Positions 36,771 through 44,788 of a stretch of 64,000 nucleotides of DNA are shown here, in pieces; position 1 is the first letter of the stretch, and every line of letters starts with the position of its first letter. Origin of the DNA: Brucella grignonensis. Lineage in GTDB: Bacteria > Pseudomonadota > Alphaproteobacteria > Rhizobiales > Rhizobiaceae. A program made the position numbers and the translations under genes. The notes under the pieces are model-generated. The model saw only the letters and a program-made list of their open reading frames with translations. It was not told the DNA's origin and did no database searches. The stretch covers positions 186,001 through 250,000 of the forward strand of contig NZ_NNRL01000148.1 of NCBI RefSeq assembly GCF_002252505.1, read 5' to 3'.

Positions 36771-37688
36771 ATGCGCTCAAGTACCGATAAAACTAATAAA
36801 AATCATAGTTCTGTGCGTGAAGCAACGACCTACACAGGATCAGATCATCACACTGAAATGATAAATTCCACAAAAGGCTGCTTCACCTATGGCGTGACTG
36901 AGATCGGTCAGCATGTATATGTGTCGGATCAAACTTTAGGGATAATATTGCTGGAGCCGATACGCAATCTAAGGTGGAAATCAGGAGGTGGCGGCGAATT
37001 CATTTCGAGCTATGTCGCTGGAACAGCTTTCATTATCCCGGCAAAACAAACCTTGGAAATCTGCTGGACCGAACCTGCGGAATATTTGCGGCTAACCATT
37101 CCAACAATCGTCAATCCGGCCGAGAATGAAAAAAACGGTGCGGCTGACCAGGAAGGTACAGCTGGCAATATTATCAATTTTTCCAGCAAGCAATGTCTGC
37201 AGGTGAGCCAGCTTGTTATTGAGCAGCTGATGGAAAATGACGAAGAGAAGCAAGGCTATCTCGCTTCTCTTCATTCTGTTTTGGTCCATCTTTTACAACG
37301 GAATGCTCGGACGGTTCAATCATCGGCGGTGATGCCGGCGGGCCTGAGCAGCTATGCAGCTCGTCAAATAGAGGCGTATTTGAAAGATAAGTTCCGTGAG
37401 CCGGTGTCCGTACGCGATATGGCATTGGCGCTGGGCATATCGGCCGGGCACTTTGCAACCCGTTTTCGGGAAAGCTTCGGCCAAACGCCCCACCAGTATC
37501 TGATGAGCTTGCGGCTGGATGAAGCTGAGCGGTGGCTGAGAGAAACAGATATGCCAATCAGCGCTATCGCGGCACGACTAAGTTTTTCAAGCCAGAGCCA
37601 TCTTACAACCGCTCTAAGAAAATACAGACGACTTACCCCCGGTGAAATCAGGCGCCGAAGTTCGCATCTAAAATACCGCAGGCCCTAG
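36771..37688 (+). CDS. AraC-family transcriptional regulator
   Basis: A 305-residue regulator. The N-terminal two thirds is an AraC-binding-like domain (GVTEIGQHVYVSDQTLGIIL and a cupin-like GTAFIIPAKQTLEI stretch). The C-terminal 100 residues hold two helix-turn-helix motifs (VSVRDMALALGISAGHFATRF and ISAIAARLSFSSQSHLTTAL) with the RRLTPGEIRR end. The start ATG at 36771 follows GGGACGGGAAC; an ATG at 36858 is also possible. Target genes are unknown. Confidence 0.85.
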   Translation: MRSSTDKTNKNHSSVREATTYTGSDHHTEMINSTKGCFTYGVTEIGQHVYVSDQTLGIILLEPIRNLRWKSGGGGEFISSYVAGTAFIIPAKQTLEICWTEPAEYLRLTIPTIVNPAENEKNGAADQEGTAGNIINFSSKQCLQVSQLVIEQLMENDEEKQGYLASLHSVLVHLLQRNARTVQSSAVMPAGLSSYAARQIEAYLKDKFREPVSVRDMALALGISAGHFATRFRESFGQTPHQYLMSLRLDEAERWLRETDMPISAIAARLSFSSQSHLTTALRKYRRLTPGEIRRRSSHLKYRRP

Positions 37689-37733
37689 ATAGTCCACAGT
37701 ATCACGAAGATTCTTAGCGGCCGACTATCAAGA

Positions 37734-38063
37734 CTAGTTCGCTGTTGTTGTCGAACCACGTTTCAGCCATTTGCGCCAAATGTGAATTTCGCTTCTGCGT
37801 CGCAAGCGACGAACACGGTGAGAGTCGTGGGATAAGACGATTAAACCGAGCGGTAACATCCAGAAACCAAGGACTGGCAAAAATCCTAATGCGCCGCCAA
37901 CAACGAGTGTACCACCAAGCGCTCTCCGCATCATGACCGATTGCGGCATAGGGATTCGCTTTCCAAGAATCACAATCACACGTTTTCGCGGTTTTGGTTC
38001 GTATTCTTCGGTCACTCGGCATTTCTCACAGGTTAGAATAGGGCGCTTCGCATCTGGAAACAT
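37734..38063 (-). CDS. small membrane protein (PGPGW-like)
   Basis: A 109-residue protein with two CxxC-type cysteines near the N-terminus (TCEKC, residues 11-15), a basic stretch, then a hydrophobic hairpin (RALGGTLVVGGALGFLPVLG, followed by FWMLPLGLIVLSHD) like the PGPGW transmembrane family, and a very basic C-terminus. Function unknown. Confidence 0.65.
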   Translation of the reverse strand: MFPDAKRPILTCEKCRVTEEYEPKPRKRVIVILGKRIPMPQSVMMRRALGGTLVVGGALGFLPVLGFWMLPLGLIVLSHDSHRVRRLRRRSEIHIWRKWLKRGSTTTAN

Positions 38064-38183
38064 ACCAGAGAATATAGGGTTTCACGATCAGAATGCAAAA
38101 AGTTGGAAAAAATTGAAATTAGGGCTTTGCAAATCAGAAATCCTCCTGCTATACGCCACCTCGCTGACGCAACGAGCACCTCT

Positions 38184-38258
38184 TCCCCGGTAGCTCAGTG
38201 GTAGAGCAACCGGCTGTTAACCGGTTGGTCGCTGGTTCGAATCCGGCCCGGGGAGCCA
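38184..38258 (+). tRNA. tRNA-Asn (anticodon GTT)
   Basis: The cloverleaf can be drawn in full. The acceptor stem is TCCCCGG / CCGGGGA, the anticodon stem ACCGG / CCGGT around the loop CTGTTAA (anticodon GTT at 38216-38218), and the T arm contains GGTTCGAATCC. The discriminator is G and CCA is encoded (38256-38258). Confidence 0.97.
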
Positions 38259-38280
38259 CTTACTTCTTGTAAGTGTTTGG
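38257..38280 (+). terminator. possible tRNA terminator hairpin
   Basis: A 7-bp stem CACTTAC / GTAAGTG with a 5-nt loop begins within the CCA end and is followed by TTTGG. Weak U tract. Confidence 0.4.
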
Positions 38281-38518
38281 AGGGATTGTTTTTCTCCCTC
38301 GGCTCTAACTCTTTCCAGTTTCATTTTTCAACGTGTCAGCGAGATACGGCTTTCTTCATTGTCGCTGAATGATGACTGCGAATCGGTGTTTCGTTTTGCG
38401 CCGTTGTTCACAAAGCAATCTCGGACAGAGTTTTTTTATAGAATCGCGGCTTGTTTCATCAACCATGGAACCGGATTGCGCCCGTCGCAGTTATATCTCT
38501 ACCTATGCAGGAGAGAAT

Positions 38519-38575
38519 TATGCTGACCGCAGACGCGACAACGATGACGAAATTCTGCCTTCAAGAACATCAATG
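38519..38575 (+). CDS. possible 18-codon small ORF
   Basis: ATG at 38519 directly behind an excellent ribosome site (GCAGGAGAGAATT), encoding MLTADATTMTKFCLQEHQ and a stop. It is not membrane-like and has no recognised relatives. It lies in the 410-bp gap between tRNA-Asn and the secreted-protein gene. It could be a small protein, a leader peptide or chance. Confidence 0.25.
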
Positions 38576-38669
38576 ATATCGGTGTGTTGAAAACACAACG
38601 TGATGACGCCGCAGCCTGTTCTTCGACTACCCTGCCCAATATCGCCAAGTCTCATGAATGGAGAAAGAT

Positions 38670-38993
38670 ATGAAGCTTTCTATGATTTCGCTGGCCGCTG
38701 CTATGGCTATGTTTTCGTTTGGTGCAAATGCAGCGCCTGTTTCTATGCCAGAGCCTATCAATCAGAGCGGTTTGACGCATAAAGTCGATTATCGCTGTGG
38801 ACCAGGTCGTGTAACTGACCGCCGTGGACGGTGTGTGCGTGTGCGTCGTCATGCGCCGCCACCACCACCTCGCTGGGATCGCGATCGCCCATCCCGTGAT
38901 TGGAGGAACGAGCGCCATCACAGATCTGACAGGCGGTATCGTGACAGTGACAATCGCTACTTCGTTCCTAAAAAGCGCGAACCTCACAACTAG
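38670..38993 (+). CDS. small secreted basic protein, function unknown
   Basis: A 107-residue protein with a signal peptide (residues 1-22, MKLSMISLAAAMAMFSFGAN then AAP). The mature part has YRCGPGRVTDRRGRCVRVRR, a Cys pair in a Gly/Arg-rich setting seen in many small alphaproteobacterial secreted proteins. A proline run and an Arg/Asp/His-rich tail (about residues 60-95) follow. The ATG at 38670 lies behind GGAGAAAGAT; the ATG at 38658 overlaps that site. A terminator follows at 39024. Confidence 0.75.
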   Translation: MKLSMISLAAAMAMFSFGANAAPVSMPEPINQSGLTHKVDYRCGPGRVTDRRGRCVRVRRHAPPPPPRWDRDRPSRDWRNERHHRSDRRYRDSDNRYFVPKKREPHN

Positions 38994-39023
38994 AATTATT
39001 TCGCCCGCCAAATCTATAATACT

Positions 39024-39056
39024 GCCCTGTCAGCTCTACAGCCGACAGGGCTTTTT
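39024..39056 (+). terminator. intrinsic terminator of the small secreted protein gene
   Basis: An 8-bp core stem GCCCTGTC / GACAGGGC, with a 12-nt loop that can extend the stem by AGC / GCC pairing, followed by TTTTT. Confidence 0.85.
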
Positions 39057-39118
39057 CATGCCCTTGACTTGGCGATACATCGCGACATTATCATGCCAAG
39101 ATCAATCGGGTGAACATC

Positions 39119-39505
39119 ATGAGAAGGTCATTCCTCGTCGCCATTATTGCTTTTTCCGCTTCGCCGGTTTTCGCGGATAATCTCTATGATAAGTGTATTG
39201 ATCAGTCTGACGGAACCAATACTGCGTGGGGACAGTGTGGTGGTGAGTTGCTAAAGCGCGCCGACAGCAAGCTGAATGCGACCTGGAAGAAGATCTATGG
39301 CCAGGTTAATGGGCAAACCAAAACCGACCTGCTGGCTGAACAGCGTTTATGGAACAGCTATAAGGAGTCGTCCTGCAGTTTCTACACAAACGGCGATTGG
39401 GGCAGGGAAGGCCAGGTGCTGCATTATCCTAGTTGCAGAGCAAGCGTGATTGAGGCTCGCACAAAGCAATTACAGGAATATGGCTCATTCACCTCGGGGC
39501 AGTAA
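39119..39505 (+). CDS. LprI/DUF1311-family secreted protein
   Basis: A 128-residue protein with a signal peptide (residues 1-19, ending PVFA). The mature part has four cysteines (DKCIDQ, QCGGELL, SSCSFY, PSCRA) and the LLAEQRLWNSYKESSCSFY segment, which together define the DUF1311 / lysozyme-inhibitor LprI domain. It may protect against host or competitor lysozyme, a role shown for some LprI proteins but not for this one. The ATG at 39119 is preferred over a GTG at 39110. Confidence 0.82.
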   Translation: MRRSFLVAIIAFSASPVFADNLYDKCIDQSDGTNTAWGQCGGELLKRADSKLNATWKKIYGQVNGQTKTDLLAEQRLWNSYKESSCSFYTNGDWGREGQVLHYPSCRASVIEARTKQLQEYGSFTSGQ

Positions 39506-39522
39506 GACAGTCGCCATAAAAT

Positions 39523-40187
39523 TTAAGACAGATTGACGTCACCCTGCCTGCGCTTTGGTGCTCGACGTGGAAGTTGTCCGAAAGGACGACTTGGATAGGG
39601 CTTAAGGTTGTTTGGCTCCTGCCAAGCATTGATTGGCGGTATCGACAATTTTGATCCCTGTTGATGCAAATAAAGGCCTGCCGTCAAATAAGCATCTTCC
39701 AGAGCCCCATGGCGAACTCCCACACGCGATAAACCGATTTTGGAAACACAATGGTCCAGCTTGGCGGATTCGCCTCTCCAGAGCCGTCTGGCGCCATCCA
39801 TTGTGCAATAGACCGGCTGGTTGAGCATCGGAACTTCGGCTTTGCGGAATTCCCGTTGAATATAACGCATATCAAATTCAGCGTTGTGAGCCACCAGCTC
39901 GTCTGCCCAGCCGAACCATTGCCGCAATGAACTTGCCAGATCGGCAAATAATCCTGATAGCGCGTCATCCAATTGTCGAAGCCATGAACTGCTTCAGCTT
40001 GTGGTGAACTGTCTTTTCTGGGATCGAAAATCAAATAGAGTGACTGCGTTAGGAGCTCATCGCCTTCAATCTTCACCGCGCCAAGCGTGATGATGCGATC
40101 ATACGGTAATAGCCCCGTCGTTTCGGTATCAAAAACAATGATCTTTTTCTTGCGGGTGTGGACTGCGGGCGTGAAAATATCTGTCAT
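39523..40187 (-). pseudogene. DnaQ-like 3'-5' exonuclease gene split by a -1 frameshift
   Basis: The first frame (start ATG at 40187) encodes the N-terminal exonuclease motif I, VFDTETTGLLPYDR, and runs on to HGFDNWMTRYQD. The family match then continues in the -1 frame from about 39970-39945 (LFADLASSLRQWF) with motif II HNAEFD and motif III HGALEDAYLT, down to the stop at 39523. All three catalytic motifs are intact, so the gene has lost one base near 39950. The 3'-5' exonuclease domain resembles DNA polymerase III epsilon and related proofreading nucleases, total about 220 residues. It may be a recent mutation or a sequencing error. Confidence 0.8.
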
Positions 40188-40342
40188 GCTATGCCTTGTT
40201 CATGCTTAACCGAAATAAGCATATTTCCCGAACAAGTTGAAGGTTTGCAGAATTGGGAAAGCGACGAAAAGAACAGCTCAAATATGACAGCAATAGCGAT
40301 ATACGACCGAGCTGAAAAACTCAGCTGCTTTCCCGCCCAAGA

Positions 40343-40663
40343 TTAAGCCCGCTCCTCGATGGTATAGGTACTGAGTTTGCAGAGATCCTGCGTGTCTGTC
40401 ATGGTGTCGAGATCATCGCTATCCCGAAACTCGAAACGCATGTCGCATTTGCACACGCGACGACCGTCAGCGATCGTTTCGCCCGGATTGAGGATCTCCT
40501 GCCCAAAAACATCACCTTCCCAGTCATTAACGCCAACATTGGAAGTGTAAAAGTGAGCAAGAACCGAGTTTTTACCATTACTTGGAATAAATACTAGATC
40601 ATCTGCGTTTGTAAAACTGGCTATTTCAACAGAAATAGCAAATGTTATTTTTATAATTTTCAT
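40343..40663 (-). CDS. small secreted protein, function unknown
   Basis: A 106-residue protein with a signal peptide (residues 1-20, MKIIKITFAISVEIASFTNA). The mature part has NVGVNDWEGDVFGQEILNPG and a later CKCDMRFEFRD segment, a pattern (N-x-W-x-x-D-x-x-G, then L-x-P-G-E) seen in a family of small alphaproteobacterial exported proteins of unknown role. Start ATG at 40663; a longer frame to 40684 is less likely. Confidence 0.6.
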   Translation of the reverse strand: MKIIKITFAISVEIASFTNADDLVFIPSNGKNSVLAHFYTSNVGVNDWEGDVFGQEILNPGETIADGRRVCKCDMRFEFRDSDDLDTMTDTQDLCKLSTYTIEERA

Positions 40664-40932
40664 TATTACCCATACTCTCAACATTGATATTAAAATATTA
40701 TTTGGAAATATTTAAGTCGTAAATAGCCGTGATCGTTCAGGAATAACCCTTTTTTGGTGTAATTTTCTTTCGAATTTCGCAAGCCACCTTCATAAGGCTC
40801 GTTCCGATTGACGTGATAGCTGTAGGGCAGGAGCGGAAACGCTTTGGCATAACCACTATATTTTGAGGTCCGATTGAACCAAATCGCGGTGGCTGCGTTG
40901 TTTACCTGTCGTTAACCATAATGGAGGCTGAC

Positions 40933-41013
40933 ATGCTACTATATTCAAAGATTGAAACAGGCATTGCCGCTGCATTTCTTATCCTCGTACCGCTCGTGCT
41001 TTTTCTGGTATGA
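40933..41013 (+). CDS. 26-residue single-span membrane miniprotein
   Basis: ATG at 40933, 6 nt behind an ideal GGAGG site (AATGGAGGCTGAC), encoding 26 residues. After MLLYSKIETG comes a hydrophobic stretch (IAAAFLILVPLVLFLV) that fits one membrane span. The tight ribosome site and the complete hydrophobic span argue for a real small protein. Confidence 0.55.
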   Translation: MLLYSKIETGIAAAFLILVPLVLFLV

Positions 41014-41182
41014 GTAGTATGAGGCGCGCATTCCAAGGGCGACATTGAAGGCCGTTAGCTTTGAATGTCGCCCGATTCCCATTTTGATCACATCGATTTT
41101 ATTTAATGTTTGGATCCTTCTCCATTCATCTCGCGTTCACTCCGGCGACGATACATTTGCATCAACACAAAAGGAGTGTCCC

Positions 41183-41533
41183 ATGATTAAGAAAGCCGTT
41201 CTCGCCGCTATTGCCCTTTCGTTTGTCGGCGCGCCACTTGCACAGGCTCAGGATTATCATCAGCCGCGCAAGCCGGGATACAACCACGCGGAACCTGCTC
41301 GTCCGTCGCATAGTAAGGAATTTAAGCGCCATGATCGTCGGGATCAGGGACACAAGCGTTGGTCGCGCGGTGAACGCTACAACGACTGGCAGCGCCACCA
41401 GGAAATTCGCGATTACAAACGCTATGGCCTTCGCAAGCCGGGTCGCGGCCAGCATTGGGTAAAGGTTGACAATCAATATCTGCTGGTGACCGCTGCAACT
41501 GGTCTTATCGCCAGCATTCTTGTAGCGCGGTAA
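41183..41533 (+). CDS. RcnB-family periplasmic protein
   Basis: A 116-residue protein with a signal peptide (residues 1-22, ending AQA). The mature part is rich in His, Arg and Tyr. The C-terminal region (YGLRKPGRGQHWVKVDNQYL followed by a short hydrophobic end) matches the RcnB domain, named from the E. coli protein that modulates Ni/Co homeostasis; in alphaproteobacteria the role is unknown. The start ATG at 41183 follows AAAAGGAGTGTCCC. A terminator follows. Confidence 0.8.
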   Translation: MIKKAVLAAIALSFVGAPLAQAQDYHQPRKPGYNHAEPARPSHSKEFKRHDRRDQGHKRWSRGERYNDWQRHQEIRDYKRYGLRKPGRGQHWVKVDNQYLLVTAATGLIASILVAR

Positions 41534-41567
41534 AACCAAAAACAACTCTTCGTTTCGAAACAATGAA

Positions 41568-41589
41568 GGCGGCATTAGCCGCCTTTTTT
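41568..41589 (+). terminator. intrinsic terminator of the RcnB-family gene
   Basis: Perfect 6-bp stem GGCGGC / GCCGCC with a 4-nt loop followed by TTTTTT. Confidence 0.85.
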
Positions 41590-41793
41590 CATTTGAATAT
41601 GTAAACCGAGAGCACGTCCGGCCACTGCAAAGCCACGAGATGCGCGCGGCGCATGGCTTGCCGAACTATGTGCGAGTCTGCAATGTAGAGCTAATACAAG
41701 CGTCATCCACGCCGTGTGACAGCGGGCCCGGCGCTCAGACGATGAAGCGTTACAGGGGGGCCAGTAAAGACTGGAACTATGTAATTGCCGTAA

Positions 41794-41854
41794 CTATTTG
41801 TTTTTACGCATTATCCCACGCAAAACCGCTTTGCACTTTTGCTGGAAATGCTCT
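41794..41854. repeat. dispersed repeat, family B (right half)
   Basis: About 60 bp, ACTATTTGTTTTTACGCATT then GCAAAACCGCTTTGCACTTT and GGAAATGCTC. It ends 16 bp before the DUF808 start codon, so it forms the leader of that gene. The 200 bp before it hold no supported gene. Confidence 0.65.
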
Positions 41855-41869
41855 GAGCGGAGAAACTAT

Positions 41870-42829
41870 ATGAGCGGATTTCTGGCCCTTCTGGATGATG
41901 TTGCAGCAATCGCCAAGATCGCAGCTGCATCAGTGGACGACATATCCGCGAACGCCGCGAAAGCTGGCAGCAAGACCGTTGGCGTATTGATTGACGATGC
42001 AGCAGTCACTCCCAACTATGTGGTTGGTATAACCGCCGCACGTGAATTGCCGATGATCGGCAAAATCGCGATGGGAAGTCTCCGAAATAAAGCGCTGCTT
42101 ATTCCTGTTCTTCTGGCACTCGATTATTTTCTGCCGATAGCAATTACAGCCCTTTTGATGATTGGCGGTGCTTATCTGTGCTTTGAGGGTGCCGAAAAAG
42201 TCTGGCACAAACTGTTTCCGGGTGAAGAGCATCATGAAAATGGAGCACAAGAGGATAAGGACCCAACTTCACTTGAAGAAAAACGCGTTGCAGGCGCAAT
42301 CAAGACCGATCTCATTCTTTCTGCAGAAATCATGACGCTTGCTCTTTCGATGATTGAAACCAACTCAATCTGGATTGAGCTTGCCACACTTATAGTCGTC
42401 GGCATCATGATTACGGTGCTGGTTTATGGTGTTGTAGCAGTTATCGTGAAGCTTGATGATTTTGGTGTCTTACTGGCGCGTAAGGGTCGCCTCTCGGCAA
42501 CGCGGGCTTTGGGGCGCCTTACGGTTCGTGCGGTTCCCAAGCTATTGTTTGTGCTTACAATTATTGGAACTGCCGCAATGCTCTGGGTTGGAGGTAATAT
42601 TTTCATCCATGGATTGCACGAATTGGGTGTTCATCAGCCTTTTGCATGGATTACGGAAAACGCCGCCAACCTTGCAACTTATGTGTCAGCGGGTCTGGCC
42701 AGCACCGTAAACTGGTTTGCAACAGCTTTCGCAGATGGCGTGTTCGGTTTTGTGCTCGGTTCACTGATTGTGTTTTTCATGGTCAAGATTGCCGAACCGC
42801 TTTGGAATGCCACGACGGGCAAAGCCTGA
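41870..42829 (+). CDS. DUF808 family membrane protein (YedI-like)
   Basis: A 319-residue inner-membrane protein. The N-terminus MSGFLALLDDVAAIAKIAAA, the segment ARELPMIGKIAMGSLRNKAL and six to seven later hydrophobic spans are typical of DUF808/YedI proteins. Function unknown. The start ATG at 41870 follows AGCGGAGAAAC; an upstream extension to 41798 would be encoded by the repeat and is rejected. Confidence 0.9.
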   Translation: MSGFLALLDDVAAIAKIAAASVDDISANAAKAGSKTVGVLIDDAAVTPNYVVGITAARELPMIGKIAMGSLRNKALLIPVLLALDYFLPIAITALLMIGGAYLCFEGAEKVWHKLFPGEEHHENGAQEDKDPTSLEEKRVAGAIKTDLILSAEIMTLALSMIETNSIWIELATLIVVGIMITVLVYGVVAVIVKLDDFGVLLARKGRLSATRALGRLTVRAVPKLLFVLTIIGTAAMLWVGGNIFIHGLHELGVHQPFAWITENAANLATYVSAGLASTVNWFATAFADGVFGFVLGSLIVFFMVKIAEPLWNATTGKA

Positions 42830-42837
42830 ACCACAGC

Positions 42838-42867
42838 AATGAGCGCGGGAAAACCCTCGCTCATTTA
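42838..42867. terminator. hairpin between converging DUF808 and SDR genes
   Basis: Stem AATGAGCG / CGCTCATT with a 12-nt loop, 9 bp past the DUF808 stop codon. It can act in both directions. Confidence 0.6.
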
Positions 42868-42878
42868 TCTGATGGGTG

Positions 42879-43619
42879 TCAGATCATGCCGCCATTGGCG
42901 CGTAAAACCTGGCCGTTAATCCAGCCTCCGTCTTCACCGACCAGAAATGCGACTGCCGCAGCAATATCTTCGGGCGTTCCAAGTCTTTCCAGCGGGTTCA
43001 TTTTCGCCATCCGATCAATCAATTCATCGGATTTTCCGTTCAGGAACAGTTCTGTTGCTGTTGGTCCCGGAGCGACCGCATTGACCGTGATGTCGCGGCC
43101 ACGTAGCTCTTTCGCGAGAATTGCTGTCAATGTTTCAACGGCGGCTTTCGTTGCGGCATAGATACCATAATTTTCAAGCTTCAATCCGACCACGCTTGTC
43201 GAGAAATTGACAATGCGCCCACCGTCACGCAAGCGCTGAGCTGCTTCCCGCATTGTATAGACACTGCCTTTGAGATTGATCGCAATCTGGCTATCGATGA
43301 CTGAATCGTCGCCATCCTTCATAGAAGCAAGCTTCATAATACCAGCATTGTTGACCAGCACATCGACGCCACCAAAGGCAGTTTCAGCGCTTTCGAACAT
43401 GCGTTTTACAGCTGCTGCATCGCTCACATCAGCCTGATGTGTCACGGCTTGGCCGCCGGACTGGATAATCTCGGCCACCAATTCTTCGGCCGCATTTTTA
43501 CTGCCTGCATAATTGACGATAACGGTGAAACCATCCGTTGCCAATCGACGCGCGATAGCAGCGCCTATGCCACGTGATGCACCTGTAACGATTGCAACCC
43601 TGTCATTGTTAGCTGGCAT
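42879..43619 (-). CDS. short-chain dehydrogenase/reductase (SDR)
   Basis: A 246-residue classical SDR with the cofactor motif TGASRGIG (12-19), NNAG (90-93), the catalytic Y154-x-x-x-K158 (YAATK) and the C-terminal PLERLGTPEDIAAAVAFL stretch. The Arg after TGAS and the basic residues after the second strand suggest NADP(H). The gene is divergent from a LysR regulator that probably controls it. The substrate is unknown. Confidence 0.92.
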   Translation of the reverse strand: MPANNDRVAIVTGASRGIGAAIARRLATDGFTVIVNYAGSKNAAEELVAEIIQSGGQAVTHQADVSDAAAVKRMFESAETAFGGVDVLVNNAGIMKLASMKDGDDSVIDSQIAINLKGSVYTMREAAQRLRDGGRIVNFSTSVVGLKLENYGIYAATKAAVETLTAILAKELRGRDITVNAVAPGPTATELFLNGKSDELIDRMAKMNPLERLGTPEDIAAAVAFLVGEDGGWINGQVLRANGGMI

Positions 43620-43799
43620 GAACTTAGCTTTCCTTTGGCGCGCCTTTCAAAGAAGTTTGAGAGGCGACACGCATTAAAATAAATGTCGAGCGTCGATCAA
43701 TAGCGGTGCGCGCGCTATTCGAGACAAACATAACGCTTTTGTAAATCCGGATAATCATGCATAATTCAGCATCACTATCCGAAAATAGCGAATAATATT

Positions 43800-44720
43800 A
43801 TGGACCGATTTGATGCTATGCGGGTTTTTACCCGAGTTGCGGAACGCCGTAGTTTCACGCTTGCTGCTGAAGATTTGGGACTGCCGCGGTCGACTGTTAC
43901 TGATGCGGTGAAGCAGCTGGAGAAACGTCTTGATGTCTGCCTTCTTCAACGCACCACTCGCCATGTCAGCCCAACGCTTGACGGTGAAGCCTATTATCGG
44001 CGCTGCTTATCTATTCTCAACGAACTGGAGGACGCAGAAGGTGCTTTTGCCGGACACAAGCCTAAAGGAACATTGCGCATCGATGTGCATGGCACGCTTG
44101 CCCGTCATTTTCTGCTGCCAGCGCTGCCACGCTTCTTCGAAGCCTACCCCGAAATTGAAATCTACATGAGCGAAGGCGACCGTTTCGTCGATCTCGTCCG
44201 CGAGGGTATTGATTGCGTACTGAGAGCCGGAACATTACAGGATAGCGACATGATTGCTCGCCGTGTCGCCTTGCTGAAAGAGATAACGCTCGCCTCTCCG
44301 GCCTATCTGGAACGCCACGGCACGCCCACACATCCGGATAATTTGGCCCACAGTCATTGTATGGTCGGATTTCAGTCAACATCAACCGGCGGATTGCTGC
44401 CTTTAGAATTTACCGTCGCGGGCAGGGTGGTGGAGGTCGGCTTACCTGCACCCATGTCAGTCAATGCGGCTGAGAGTTATGTATCGGCTGCTTGTCTCGG
44501 CCTGGGGTTGATCCAGGTTCCGATCTATCACGTTATAAAGCTGATGGAATCCGGCGATTTGGTTGAAGTACTTGCGGATTTTCCTCCAAAGCCGACGCCT
44601 GTTTCCCTGCTTTACAGGCGTGAGCGCCAGCTTTCGCCACGCGTACGAGTTTTCATGGACTGGCTGCAACAAGAGTTCAAAGAAGCACAAGCGTCCAACA
44701 CGAAACTTGCATTCTTGTAG
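43800..44720 (+). CDS. LysR-family transcriptional regulator
   Basis: A 306-residue regulator with an N-terminal helix-turn-helix (residues 3-60, FTRVAERRSFTLAAEDLGLP) and an effector-binding domain from about residue 90. Length is typical. The 180-bp divergent region shared with the SDR gene is the likely operator. It closely resembles the LysR proteins often paired with SDR or quinone-reductase genes. Confidence 0.92.
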   Translation: MDRFDAMRVFTRVAERRSFTLAAEDLGLPRSTVTDAVKQLEKRLDVCLLQRTTRHVSPTLDGEAYYRRCLSILNELEDAEGAFAGHKPKGTLRIDVHGTLARHFLLPALPRFFEAYPEIEIYMSEGDRFVDLVREGIDCVLRAGTLQDSDMIARRVALLKEITLASPAYLERHGTPTHPDNLAHSHCMVGFQSTSTGGLLPLEFTVAGRVVEVGLPAPMSVNAAESYVSAACLGLGLIQVPIYHVIKLMESGDLVEVLADFPPKPTPVSLLYRRERQLSPRVRVFMDWLQQEFKEAQASNTKLAFL

Positions 44721-44788
44721 TCTTGGGGTATGTCAGTGCGCGGGGGTCTTTTTCAAGCATGGTGTGTTTGCAGTTTTTCAGGCGAAAT

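Noticed and set aside
39930-39990. Programmed -1 frameshift in the exonuclease gene
   Set aside because: No X-XXY-YYZ slippery heptamer in the zero frame within the overlap and no obvious stimulatory structure.
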